64,000 bases of DNA from Pagrus major. Its lineage: Eukaryota > Chordata > Actinopteri > Spariformes > Sparidae. Position 1 is the first letter of the stretch. Each line of letters begins with the position of its first letter. This document shows positions 36,572-47,399 of the stretch, piece by piece. A program made the translations under genes and the position numbers. The notes under the pieces are model-generated. The model was not told where the DNA came from. It did not search any database and worked only from the letters and a program-made list of their open reading frames with translations. The stretch covers positions 29,450,508-29,514,507 of the forward strand of contig NC_133221.1 of NCBI RefSeq assembly GCF_040436345.1, given 5' to 3'.

Positions 36572-39218
36572 TCCCAGAGAAAGGGAGAGACAGCCTGATT
36601 GATTGTTGAATTGGGAGAATGTAAATGGTTAGAAAATGTACTTCGATTAACTGACCTGCTGATCATGCCATTTTAACTTTCACCTAGTTTCTGTCCAACT
36701 TCTGCAGAAGTTAAGCAGAAACTAAATTGGTTGGAAGCTTCTTGGAAATGTATTAAAGATGGTCCCAGTTATTTATTAAATGCTTAGTGTAAAATAGCTG
36801 AATATTATTATTAAATCATTTTGGGGTAATTTTTGATAATTTGTTAGGTGGTTATTGTAGTAACGGGGGGATAATTCAAGACAGGCCTGTAAAATGGTTT
36901 AACTGGTGTTTATTTAATTACGGCATGTTGTTGCACCGTTTTCTTCTGCAATCGTTTAATGGAACCCAACTGGAGAACAGGTGCCATCTACTGCTTATCT
37001 TTCTAAGTCTTCAGTATTGCATGAGAGTAGTGGATGGAAACAAGCAGTCATTTGTATTTTCCTTTTCCGATGTTGAGGCAACATATTTTTTTCCCACAGT
37101 GTGAATCATATATTGCATTTTATCCACAGGAATGGAGATGGCTTTGTTGACCGTGAGGAGTTTGGAGTTATCCTTCATATGACGGGAGAAAACGTCACAG
37201 AGGAAGATATTGATGAGATGTTCGGGGAATCAGACTCAAACAAAGATGGCAAAATTGATTTTGATGGTAAGATGAAGCTACATGTAGAGGGAAGATTTTC
37301 TTCAGTCCTCTGGACTACGCAGTGTCTTCCATAATGTCTGTTGTATTATCAGGAGCAGAGAACCACAGACTGGACCTCCAGATCCACTAACAACATTTTT
37401 GAGTGGTTAAGCTTGATATATTGAGCAGCATGATACAGTAAAATGTATGTCTGGTTTGATCTTTAGAGGCACTGTCTGTAATGGACTCTCATGTGTAAAG
37501 GAATAGTTTGACATTTTGGGTAATTTATTTATTTCATTTGCGAGTTAGATAAGAAGGGCAATACAGCTCTCAAAACTGCCCATCCAAATTGAAGCTGGAG
37601 CCAGCTGCCGGTTAAGTTAGCTGACCATAAAGACTGGAAACAGAAGGAAATGGCTAGCCTGGCTGTTCCTGTCCACAGGGAGAAAATGACAATCAGCACA
37701 TAACCCTCTTGTAAAACAGCTAATTTTTACACTTCGACTCAAACAAACAAAATATAACATGTTTGTGAGCTTGAGAGGTGTCTTTAGGTAGAGTTTGTGA
37801 ACTGACAGAGCCAGGCTAACTGTTTCCCCCTGTTTCCAGTCTTCATGCTAAGCTAAGCTAAGCAGCTGCTGGCTCCGGCCTCATAATCAATGGTCAGATA
37901 TAGTTATCAAGCAGTTATCAAGCTATCTTTTTTTTTGTAACACTTTCCAAGAAGCCCATGTCTATAATGCATTATAACACATTATGAACATACTTACAGT
38001 ATAATGTGCCTAAAGCACTGTATAATCATTGTTATGAGCACTCATGAATACTGACAATGATTTATAACAATAATCATAACTTGTTTTGACAGCAATGTCT
38101 ATAATGCATTAAAGACATACTTATAATATATTATAATGCTCCTATATCACTGTATCATCATAATAAGAAGCCCTCATGAATATTCATAGTGCTGCATAAC
38201 AATAATCATAACTCATTATGACAGAGATATCTATAATGCATTAAAAACATACTTATATTGTGTTATGATGCACCTATAGCACTGTATTATCATAGTTATT
38301 CGCAATCATGAATACTGATAATCCTTTATAACAATAATCATAATACATTATGACGCTGAAGTCTATTATGCATTGTATATGTACTTATAATGCACTGTAA
38401 TATGCTTATATCACTGTGTTATCATAGTTATAAGCACTCATGACTATTCATAATGCTTCACAACAATAATCATAATACATTATGACGCAGATATCTATAA
38501 TGCATTACAGGCATACTTATAATGCGTCATAGTGTGTCTATAGTTATAAGCAATCATAAATATTGAGAATGCTTTATAACAATAATCACAAAACATTATA
38601 AAGCACAATTGCTGGTCACTCACTATGTGCAAGGATCATAGTATGTTAAAATTCTCTTGTAACACATTATAATCATTTTATAACACATTATAATCACTAT
38701 TATAATGTGTGATAATAATGTGATTTAAGTCACTGTCTGTAAGTGGCCATTGGATGCTTAATGTTAAGCAATGAACTCCCTGTGTTACATGCGGCTGTAA
38801 AACATGGCAAGCTGGTTAGAAGTCACTATAAGTGGTCATTGTTTGCTTAAAGTAAAGTGAAAAACTATTCCTTTACAGAAGGCCTGGTAAATTAAATGTT
38901 TTTTGGGTGACTACGATTATTTCATGTAAATACAGCATGCATTAGGGTAAACCGTCAAACCTATTGGTTTACCGCCTATGTAGAGTGGCTTAAATCTTGG
39001 TAAATTTCACAGCTCTCTATGATGTTAACCTTCCATAAACCTTTCAAACTGATACCAGCTGCCTCACAAAATATGAACTTGAAAAGGACTACAGTTGATA
39101 AAGTCTGCACACACCTTATGTGTAGTCATTTATTGATAAGATTGATGGTTGGCTGACTGACTGTTGCCCTCTCTTGCTCTTTTCAGAGTTTCTGAAGATG
39201 ATGGAAAACGTCCAGTAA
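32374..39218 (+). CDS. tnnc2: Fast-skeletal-type troponin C, upstream tandem copy with diverged C-lobe
   Basis: Exons 32374-32376, 35008-35062, 35249-35392, 35511-35625, 37130-37266 and 39187-39218 give 161 residues. Exon 1 codes for Met alone: gccgccATG is followed directly by a gtaag donor, as in the downstream copy. Four EF-hands follow: [36 protein letters not shown] and [12 protein letters not shown]. All have ligand residues, so site I is functional as in fast skeletal, not cardiac, troponin C. The protein is the calcium sensor of the thin-filament troponin complex; calcium binding to the N-lobe relieves troponin I inhibition. The N-lobe is almost identical to the copy at 41099, while the segment between EF3 and EF4 ([16 protein letters not shown]) differs widely. 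It ends KMMENVQ like its neighbour. The 2.6-kb first intron holds two MITEs. The 5' exon is inferred from splice context and family structure. Confidence 0.85.
32980..33351. repeat. MITE with CACTATGTAGTTTT termini, copy 2
   Basis: Starts aaaggggcactatgtagttt and ends ctcaaaactacaaaatgcat, with gaataaacaagctgttctca and gaagctagaaaggtgtcagg inside. It is longer than copy 1 by an internal segment (ttgtttattcagtttattca). It lies in intron 1 of the upstream troponin C gene. Confidence 0.75.
34089..34529. repeat. MITE with AAAGGAACAG termini
   Basis: Left end taaaggaacaggtcacccaa and right end gcgttaactgttccttta are imperfect inverted repeats. The subterminal blocks ctactcacctccatgctgat and ccatcagcatgggggtgagt also mirror each other. 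It is a typical teleost fold-back MITE, here in intron 1 of the upstream troponin C gene. Confidence 0.75.
36010..36480 (-). repeat. Possible LTR-type repeat in troponin C intron
   Basis: A long A- and G-rich block with cacaggcaggagcaggaagg, cacaggagacacaggactga, ggacttaaatacacaggggg and gatgggacacaggtgaacac. This phrasing resembles the antisense strand of LTR copies frequent in fish genomes. No inverted or direct ends were resolved and no coding part is present. Confidence 0.35.
36486..36567. repeat. Compound (GT)n(GA)n microsatellite
   Basis: About 44 bp of alternating GT followed without interruption by about 38 bp of alternating GA. It lies in intron 4 of the upstream troponin C gene and generates spurious repetitive open frames on both strands. 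Confidence 0.97.
37497..37912. repeat. Fold-back teleost MITE (attagttcgacatt family), copy 2
   Basis: Starts aaaggaatagtttgacattt and holds ggagccagctgccggttaag, ccataaagactggaaacaga and, inverted further on, tgtttccagtcttcatgct and gctgctggctccggcctcat. The two halves are mirror images, as usual for this family. It lies in intron 5 of the upstream troponin C gene. Confidence 0.75.
37961..38625. repeat. Tandem repeat, about 132 bp x 5
   Basis: The marker tctataatgcatta (or near variants) recurs at 37961, 38098, 38230, 38362 and 38494. The spacings are 137, 132, 132 and 132 bp. Other marks repeat in phase: tatcatcata, cactcatgaat and ataacaataatcataa. Copies have diverged by roughly one base in five to ten by eye. 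The array fills part of intron 5 of the upstream troponin C gene, next to the fold-back MITE. Confidence 0.9.
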
Positions 39219-39621
39219 TGTGACTCTACATTCCTTGGTGGCCCTTCCTCAGATAGAATAGAAAATATACTGTTTGATGGAAATCTGCTCAGATCAAACT
39301 CTAAATGCTATGAAGCCCTGCACAATTATAAATATGACGTAGTTTCTGAGACATCAAAATGCATACAAGTGATATACCTTTACCCCCACCCTCACCCTCC
39401 TTCCCCTTCTCATATGAAACCCTTGGGCTTGGAGAGGATATCTATTAATATCTGTTCAAACCTTTTAAGACGAAGGCACTATCCCCCCTCCTTCTCTCAG
39501 CCACCCAGCTGTCCCCTTGGCAGCTGCTGTTTCTCCAGAAATGCTACACCACCAAGCTTTGACCCCCACCCTCCTCCTCCTCAAAACTAAATATCCTCTC
39601 CACCCTGTTCTGTGCTTTCTA

Positions 39622-39627
39622 AATAAA
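39622..39627 (+). terminator. Polyadenylation signal of the upstream troponin C gene
   Basis: An aataaa hexamer about 400 bp after the stop codon, the first good signal in the 3' flank, followed by T-rich sequence. A shorter 3' UTR using a variant signal cannot be excluded. Confidence 0.5.
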
Positions 39628-39639
39628 TCCACTTCTACC

Positions 39640-40890
39640 TTGTTCATCTTTGCAAATTATTCCGCCTTGCATGCCTGACATGTTTTATCTCATCTGATTT
39701 TGTTAATCTGTCAGGGGGCTTTCTGGGACTTGTAGATCATCACTGTCTGTCCTGTGATCATAGCACTTGCACTTTCTATACCACCAACCACATCCTCCTT
39801 TTACGCGCACACACATTTGTTCGACTTCAACTGGTCTTATCTTCCTATTCCAGTCCCAACTTCAAACTAGCCTCCTTGCTGCCTTATTAAATAACGTTCA
39901 GAAATCTGGTTTAAATTGATCTCTTCAAGATTGTTCTCCACCTTAGTCTGTGATCTTCACATAGCGGTCTCCCAGCAAACAAATCAATGACCCCAGTCTG
40001 AATGTAAAGCGGAGCAGGTAGGCTTAAGGCAGTCTAAGAGCGTATGAGTTTATTCTCCCTTCGGAAAATGCAGCTCACCCTCTGGGTATATAGCCTGCAA
40101 GCCCCCCCAACAACATCCCTCCCCTTTCTCCACGGCTGCTCCACTCCTCAGCATCCTATCCTCCACCTCGGGGCCCTCCCTCCAGGAACCGCCCGCCATA
40201 TAAGGAGCATCAGGTTGTGTTTATCAGCCGATGTGGCATCAGGATGTGTGGGCGCTCGCCTCGCGTCCCCGTCCTCCCTCAGCCTAAAATCTGCTGGCTA
40301 TTCAGGGCACGGTGGAAGGGGTGGAGGCAGAGAGGAGGAGGGAGGGGGGAGGTTGGGTGAGATAGGGGCATTTTTCTCCTGGGCTTGAGTTTCACACTCA
40401 GATTGAAATTCCATCATCACAAAACCCATAACCTACTTTTAAATGTTTGACTCCCCCTCCTCGTCCACCGCTTGAATAGAAATCAACAGTGTCTACTGAC
40501 TGACGAGCTGCAAGAGCTCTAGTTTTATTATTTCTTTAAAATTTTAATGAGAACTTGAGTGGAGTTACTGAAGGAGATCACCACTGAAAGCTACTTCGGG
40601 GCCATTTCTAAAGAAACTGAATGCATTCATTCTATTATTTTGTGTGAATGTGTGCTTTTCAGTATGAATTATTTCAGTGTGTCACAGTTCTTTCTCACAC
40701 CCTACCTGTGATGGTCTCAGTTTTAACTAACCAGGTGACCGACAGTGTAATATCCTCTGCACCTTTCGCTTTTATCTCCATTCAAGATTTTTCCCAACTT
40801 GACCCGGACAACAAAAGCGCTAAAACCTCCAACTTTACCTCTACTCAACTTTAAGAAACAAGAGCGTTCCTGTCCAAAGTGTGATTGGCT
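39640..40890. other. Interval between the two troponin C genes
   Basis: No coding exon supported. Pyrimidine-rich tracts at 39370-39600 and 40080-40390 produce proline-rich open frames with no domain. The right part is likely the distal promoter of the downstream troponin C gene. Confidence 0.45.
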
Positions 40891-40959
40891 CACAGTGGCC
40901 CCAGAACCCTAAAAGTTCAGGGTACTAAATCTGGAGGCCTGTGAGAGGCAGGGGGCGGG

Positions 40960-40985
40960 ACCTGGCTGTCCCGTTTAAAGTGTGT
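40960..40985 (+). promoter_or_regulatory. Candidate core promoter of downstream tnnc2
   Basis: A GC-box-like gggggcgggacc is followed by cccgtttaaagtgtg, a TATA-like element, about 125 bp upstream of the initiator ATG at 41099. This spacing fits a short leader. No muscle-factor site was identified with confidence. Confidence 0.4.
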
Positions 40986-41098
40986 CAGACCCTTCACTTG
41001 ACGTCTAGTCTCTCTGTTGGGGTGCACACGGATTGACCACTCCTTTGGGCTTTTCTTTTATCCTTGGATATTTGGGGGGGAAAAGCTAATCCACAAAC

Positions 41099-43650
41099 AT
41101 GGTAAGACCAATCACTCGTGCAAATGACCAGTTGAACTCGGTCAATCAGCCATTAGTTAATAAGCAGTGATAATGAGAGCTGTGGATTGGAGATATAGTT
41201 ATTAATTAATAAAGGCATGTGAAAGTCTAAAGAACCATGGGTTGAGTTGTTGAGAAGCATGTTTCCTTCTATTGATAATGTTTATCTGCTGCCTTTTCTT
41301 AAAATTGCTTCGACCTTTTCTTTAGAAACTTAATTTTAGACTAAACATTTCAAATATTTTCAGTTTATTTAAACAGAATTCTTAATGAATTGTTAATAGC
41401 CCCCATTTCATTTTTTTTTTATCTATTGCAAATATTACTAATGCTTGTCAAAGTGAAGGTGTGGAGCTGGCTGCGTGTCAGCTGGGAAGGTGCGGATTCT
41501 GCTTAGGCAACAAATTCCCGGGGATTGGATATCTGCAGGCCATATACAGCCGGCCTAATGTGTTGAGCCTGAAATAGCCCGACTAATTTTCAGCAAGCTC
41601 AGGAATCCACTTGAGGCGCAGCCACTAGGCCCATATCCAGGAAGACATGATTTATGGAAGCATGTTATCATCACAAAAACGACGTTAAAATACTAAATCT
41701 CTCGAATACTCCTCTAATTCGTGTAATTTTCCAAAACTGTATCGTCTGTGTTGTGCGTAAAATTGTGTTTTTACTCTAGATTACTGTACTTGGGAAATTT
41801 TTAAAAAATTCAGTGTTTTTAAGGATATTTTCTTTTGAAAATGATTCACAGCTGGTATGGTTGCTACTGTCGCGACAATTTGGCCTCAAGGCCAAAGGCT
41901 CAATCAACAGGTTTTTAACTAGAATGATGAATAAAGTGTAAATGAAGTGAATGATGAAGTGACAGAGTGGCCCCTGTTTTCTTCCAGACTGACGCGCAAC
42001 AAGAGGCCCGCTCCTACCTGAGCGAGGAAATGCTGGCTGGTAAGTACAGGCTACAGTAACGCGTTACTTTCGTAATGTCGTTACTTTGCCCAGGAAGCAG
42101 TTAAGTAACAGGTTACATGTCAGGTGATAAGCGTATGAGATAAGTTGTTTTCAATTATCAAAAAGAAATGAGTCACCCGATTCCACCTGCTATGATATTT
42201 CTGTCAGAATGAGCTCTATAAGAAAAGGCAGAGCATTTTAGATCATCATTTTATACATCGTAACAGTACTGTAATGGATTACTGCACATAAATAATATGG
42301 TTAGGAAAAGCGAGATATAGGGAATTCAGAGAATTAAGTCATTTTTTGAGTAAGGAGCCACATTCTGTCATCTCTGATTTCTACAGAGTTTAAGGCCGCC
42401 TTCGACATGTTTGACACCGACGGTGGCGGTGATATCAGCACCAAGGAGTTGGGTACCGTGATGAGGATGCTGGGCCAGAACCCAACAAGAGAGGAGTTGG
42501 ATGAGATCATCGAGGAGGTCGATGAGGACGGTGAGCGATGGATAATAGTGTATCTCTGATACCAACACAGTAGGCCCGCTGTGCGCATTGTGCACAATGA
42601 GCGTTTTTACGCACAAGCAATACATGACCCTGGCACATTATATGTACTTCACATCAGTTCAAATAAACTGAGCAACTGTATTTAAAATTATCTGGAACCC
42701 AAACACTGTGATTAGGCGCAGGTTAGGGAGTTTTACGCGCAGATGCGTACACAGAGTATTACACATTTTTCCTCTTGGTTTTACTTTATTGTATAGATCG
42801 TTACGTCATATAGGCCTAGATCGGGGCTAACTTAATTACAGTGTTTAATTTTACTGTGGGTCAGGCGTAAAGTTGTTCGCAAAAAATGAGCGCATTGTTA
42901 TGTCTCTACATGGAGAGCAGGACATTGGGCCTTTGGTCGGGCTGACCATTGTTAATCAGTCATGTTGCTTCATTATCACTCTCAGGTAGCGGTACCATTG
43001 ACTTCGAGGAGTTCTTGGTCATGATGGTGAGGCTGCTAAAGGAGGACCAGGCCGGCAAGAGCGAGGAAGAGTTGGCAGAGTGCTTCCGTGTGTTCGACAA
43101 GTACGTTCACACTGTTACTGCGTAGAATGTGGTTTACTTAGTTTGCTGTACTCACTCTCTGAAGGCAGTGTTTTACTGTCTCATGCAATTACTTGTTTGT
43201 GTTTACAATCCCATACATTTTGTCTTTTGCGCAGGAACGGCGACGGCTACATCGACAGAGAGGAGTTCGCCCTCATCATCCGCAGCACCGGCGAGCCCAT
43301 CACAGAGGACGAGATTGATGAGCTGATGAAGGATGGAGACAAGAACGCCGACGGCATGCTGGACTTTGACGGTATGATGAGGCATGATGAAAATGATGAT
43401 GAACATGTTGTAAAAATGTCACTTTTCCAGTTATTAATTAACTTAATAAAGAACCTGTGTGTCTGTGTTTTTTTAATTGAATAAGGGTAATTGATTAGTT
43501 TTCAATAGACAGGCTTTAGGCAGGCTTTAGTTGAACTTCTCATGTGAACTTGACAAACACTCCTTGTTGGATTCAGTTTGTTTCTGCTGCTGATGTCCCA
43601 TCTCTCTTTTCTTCCCAGAATTCCTCAAGATGATGGAGAATGTGCAGTAA
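41099..43650 (+). CDS. tnnc2: Troponin C, fast skeletal
   Basis: Exons 41099-41101, 41988-42039, 42387-42530, 42986-43100, 43235-43371 and 43619-43650 give exactly 160 residues, the usual length. Exon 1 contributes only Met, with the donor gtaag immediately after the ATG. The protein starts [16 protein letters not shown]. It contains four complete EF-hands ([48 protein letters not shown]) and ends [10 protein letters not shown]. The intact first EF-hand marks the fast skeletal rather than the cardiac/slow isoform. It is the calcium sensor of the troponin complex on thin filaments. Exon phases are identical to those of the copy at 32374, showing tandem duplication of the whole gene. Polyadenylation signals follow at 44073 and 44157. 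Confidence 0.95.
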
Positions 43651-44072
43651 AACCAGAAAGACTCATGGACATTCCTCCTCCCCCCTGTGAACCCCCATCC
43701 ATCTGAGCACCATCGAACCACTCAAACCACCCCCCACACTCCCTCTCCTCCTTCCTGTCCACCTGGTTCACTGCCTCTCTTCTCCATCCTTATAGACATC
43801 CTCAACAGACAGCTAGGGCACCTGGCAGGGGTTGCTGGCTGGGCTACACTCTTCCCCAGCCTCGCTTGTGAATGCAGACAGCCCATGAATGCATTGAAGA
43901 AATTAACTGCACAAACCCTTTGCATTTCATTAACAGGCGCGTGTCATCAGCGACCCCCCCTCATGCTGGTGAAGCTAATCTGATCTAGAATCTAGTCTAG
44001 ATAGAACAGCAGCCTGCTGCTTAGACCAATTAAGTCAACCAATTCACTGTACAAAGTAATTTGCTTGAACAG

Positions 44073-44162
44073 AATAAATTAACTAACTCATGCTCACTTG
44101 TAGTTGGTCTGTCGTATTTACGGTCTGTGTAAAAAATTTTGTTTTGAGGGAATATCAATAAA
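44073..44162 (+). terminator. Polyadenylation signals of downstream tnnc2
   Basis: Two aataaa hexamers, at 44073-44078 and 44157-44162, lie 420-510 bp after the stop codon. The second is followed by a T- and GT-rich stretch (gtttgtttcttctttttgt), a good downstream element. Confidence 0.6.
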
Positions 44163-44347
44163 ATCTGTTTGTTTCTTCTTTTTGTCCATTTTGTTTGAAC
44201 CACAGTCAGTTTTGTCTCTCTCAAGAGATTTTTTTAACCCGACATGTCAGATGGCCAATCAAGTGAGCTTGCAAAATCAGCTACTGACTTTGAAAGGGCA
44301 ATTCTACACATGTGTTTACAGGTCTTACTGTATAAGTGAAAAGTAGC

Positions 44348-44712
44348 ATGAAGCCTTTTGTGGCTCCAGAGGAAGCTGCATTTAATCTGCTAAATTACCT
44401 CCAGTGATGTCACTCAGTGGTTGAGTTGCATTGTGGGTAATGTAGACACCAGATTTTTGAAAAGGAAGAAGAATTCAAGGAATAAAAAAGCCGATATCTC
44501 TGGTTCTGCTGTATTGATTCTGATCAATTGATTTTAAACTGTCTGTAATGAGTCCAACAGTGTTATAGGAGTGCAATGCTAGACCACTGGACTGCTTTTC
44601 AAAACCTGCCACCTACATTACCGATAATGCAATTTAGCCACTGAATCACATCACCAGAGGCTATTTATCAGATTACACGCAGCTTGGCTCTGAAGCCACA
44701 AAACACTATAAT
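44348..44712. repeat. MITE with very long (about 100 bp) inverted termini
   Basis: The left arm has atgaagccttttgtggctcc, gtgatgtcactcagtggttg and gcattgtgggtaatgtag. It is mirrored by the right arm: tacattaccgataatgcaat, cactgaatcacatcaccaga and ggctctgaagccacaaaaca. Two inner segments of about 70-80 bp separate the arms. Non-coding. Confidence 0.75.
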
Positions 44713-45009
44713 GTGTGTAAAATTGGTACCTTTAAGGTATTGCTGCAGTCACAGTTGAAGTGCAAGGTGGTGCCAATTTTAGAGATTGACAGTGTGTAGC
44801 ACAAAAACCATACGTACACTATTTCCCACAAAATATAAGGTGAAAGACGTCACCTTAAACAGTTTGTTTAGGTTACTTCCCAAATGTACCGATTGTGTTA
44901 TTATTTGGAGTCTACAAAGCGTGTATAACAACAGCTCTTCCGGTGCTGTTGGAAAACCTCCCTGACAATCAGTTGTTTCACTGTGCACAAGAAATCATGC
45001 GCCAAAGTA

Positions 45010-45760
45010 TGCTTTAAAGCTGGGGTTGGTAAGATGGAAACACCGTCAAGGCTAGATTTTGAAAGTGTCCAGCCAGTAAACCCCGCCCCCTGCATTCAGG
45101 CCTCTCTCCAAAGCCACACCCCCCCAAACCATGAACACGCACTGTCCGATGACTGCCGAATACCACCGACGGATTCCGAATCCTCACGAGCGGTGGGGAG
45201 GAGAGTGTATCGGTGCATCGTTTTCATCACAACATCTAACTACAAATAGCTACCTCATGTCCCATTCACATGTAAGTAAACAGCCAATATTATCATATTG
45301 AACGTAAACAAACAACACAGCCATTGCTAGCACTGATAGCTGTCAAGGTAGCTTTGTTAGCACTCAGAAATTGTTTTGAAAGTCTACTTAGATGTTGTAA
45401 CTCATTGCTGGTTAGCTAGCAACAGCTGGCTATGGTAACATTAGAAATGGCAAAGCTAAAACAACAAGATTAGTGATGGGCCTGCTACATGTTTATTCTG
45501 TTACCCTCAGTGATTCACAGACGAATGTGAATATTGTATTGGACGATGTTTTGCATGTTAGTGCTTCAACGATGAGAGCATCGTTGACTCTGAAGACGAA
45601 GACACGTCATCCCCTCAGAGGACGACAGGAGGGCAACCAGCAGTGTCCGAAGAAGTAGAGGCAGAGGCCATGGACGTGGGAGGGCGACAGGTCAAGGAGC
45701 AGGCGTTCATATGTCAAGTAGAAGATCTTCAAGCTCAAAGGATTGTATGAGCAGGTCAGC
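45010..45760 (+). repeat. Probable DNA-transposon-derived repeat
   Basis: Begins aaagctggggttggtaagat, a frequent left end of fish DNA elements. It contains a short decayed frame rich in Arg/Ser/Gly near 45600-45720 (gaagtagaggcagaggccat). No transposase or matching right end was found. Low-confidence call made because the block is distinct in composition. Confidence 0.35.
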
Positions 45761-46353
45761 ATCTAACGTAGAACATTACTGGTGCTTTTTTTCTGACAAA
45801 CACTGCCTACAACTAAACTACTTGTGTTTGTACAGTATATTGACCAGGCATGTGACTTGGACACACAAGTGCCCTAATCAGAATCACATTTTTTGCCAAG
45901 TTGTTTTCCACAACTTGAATTTGTGTTTTGGTGCAGAACAATAAACACAGTAAGCAGAAAAATGTAAAGAAAGATAAAGGGCTGGTACTTCAATTCAAAA
46001 GCATGAATAGATAAAATGAAAAAAAAGTATCTGTACAGTTTTGTCCGCGAATGTCTGAAGTATTGACCATTGAAAGTGTATATGTTCACAGTATGCTGAG
46101 GACAGTCGAGCTCTGTTCCATAAAAATATCTAATCATGTTGCTCATCTGTTGCTTTACAGGCCAGAATTCAAGGACTGCATTTGGAGCAATCACATCAAG
46201 TGCTGAACTCTGCCTGACACCTATTTATTTGTCGTTCTGTATTTACTCCTTGTTTTGCATTATCGCTAACTTGTTTGAATAAAGTCTTGAAAATTATTTC
46301 TTGATTTTCTTGAGTCACATTTGACACATTTTTTTAAGGTCCAATTCGGCTTG

Positions 46354-46417
46354 TCAAATACTTACACTTTGGGATTGTAGGCCGTGTTGGCCGCCATCCC
46401 AAAGCGTCAGTATTTGA
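46354..46417. repeat. 21-bp imperfect inverted repeat with 22-nt loop
   Basis: Arms 46354-46374 and 46397-46417 (tcaaatacttacactttggg type) pair with two mismatches. The loop is GC-rich (gccgtgttggccgcc). It lies between the 3' ends of the troponin C region and TAF13 and may be a small fold-back element. Confidence 0.75.
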
Positions 46418-46677
46418 TGAGTTGGGAGTGAAACTCAAAAATTAACTTTAAATTACAGTAGTTTTACATATGTCCGTGATATTCTGAAGGGTTTATAAAA
46501 TTAATTTTCATGACCCATACCTACAGAGATCCAAAACTGTTAAGCAAGATCCTGAGAGAGAAGCATCAGGTTTCTTGCTCCAAAACTCTCTCTCAATGAG
46601 AGGTGGTGATCGAGGTTGTCTCTTAGTATAGTCTCTTCTGGCACTCAAATTTACATAAATGACAATATGTAAGTTGC

Positions 46678-46683
46678 TTTATT
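46678..46683 (-). terminator. Polyadenylation signal of taf13
   Basis: tttatt on the plus strand, i.e. aataaa on the minus strand, 200 bp after the TAF13 stop codon. Confidence 0.55.
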
Positions 46684-46883
46684 CAAACAGTCCCAGACAG
46701 CATGACATTAGGTACAACTCTTTGTCATCGCTCATCACTGTCATACCACCATATAAAATAACGTAAATCACATAAACAGTCAGGTCTGAACCAAATCAGG
46801 AACACAGGTCAGCAAATGAACAAGGAAAAAAAGAAATGAACGACCAAGTTTGATGAAGGTCCAGAAAGTGTCTCATGGCCAGG

Positions 46884-47258
46884 TTAGGAGCCATAATTCG
46901 CTTCGTCGAAAGCTTTCCTGGCTCTCTTCAGCTCCTCGTTCATGGTCAGCAGGTCTTTGACTCTGGCGAACTTCCTGGGATCCTTACGAATCAGGAACAC
47001 GATGTCCTCCACCTGGACGCGACCCTGCCGTCCGATAGACATCGCTTTGTGGGTCATTTCCGTGATAAACTCGATCACCAGGTCCTCCAGAATATCCACA
47101 GACTCTGTATACGGGTTCTGGTCGTCTCCAAATCCGTACATCATGCACCGGAGCTCCTTAGAGAAAAGCCTCTTTCTCTTCCCGTGACCGACGTCCACTC
47201 CGCTGGACCCGTCGTCCACCTCCTCATCGAAGCCAGGCTCGTCCTCCTCATCCGCCAT
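46884..47258 (-). CDS. taf13: TFIID subunit TAF13, uninterrupted coding sequence
   Basis: A 124-residue frame from the ATG at 47256-47258 (MADEEDEPGFDEEV) to the stop at 46884-46886. This is the length of vertebrate TAF13. After an acidic N-terminus comes the histone-fold region: RKRLFSKELRCMMYGFGDDQ, SVDILEDLVIEFITEMTHKA and VQVEDIVFLIRKDPRKFARV. The C-terminal tail is LLTMNEELKRARKAF. TAF13 pairs with TAF11 through histone folds in nuclear TFIID and contacts TBP. The frame is intact with no poly-A remnant visible downstream. Mammalian TAF13 has coding introns, so the single coding exon is notable. A good acceptor-like tgtgttttcag sits a few bases before the ATG and may end a 5'-UTR intron. 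An upstream in-frame ATG at 47280-47282 is less likely. Confidence 0.93.
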   Translation of the reverse strand: MADEEDEPGFDEEVDDGSSGVDVGHGKRKRLFSKELRCMMYGFGDDQNPYTESVDILEDLVIEFITEMTHKAMSIGRQGRVQVEDIVFLIRKDPRKFARVKDLLTMNEELKRARKAFDEANYGS

Positions 47259-47399
47259 TCTGCTGAAAACACACGAAAACATCGTTTAATTTGCGAGCAT
47301 TACAAACACCTTAACGCCGAGCAGTAACTTATGTTTTTTTTCAATGTTGAGTTAAATACGACACAGAATTTAGTGTAAAAACAAACATTGTAGCTCTTC

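Noticed and set aside
36217-36666. 149-codon minus-strand frame
   Set aside because: Much of it is encoded by the (GT)n(GA)n microsatellite and the flanking repeat.
37961-38625. CRISPR-like array
   Set aside because: The repeats are contiguous 132-bp units without unique spacers, in a vertebrate intron.
46875-47327. 150-codon plus-strand frame over TAF13
   Set aside because: It is the antisense shadow of the TAF13 coding sequence.
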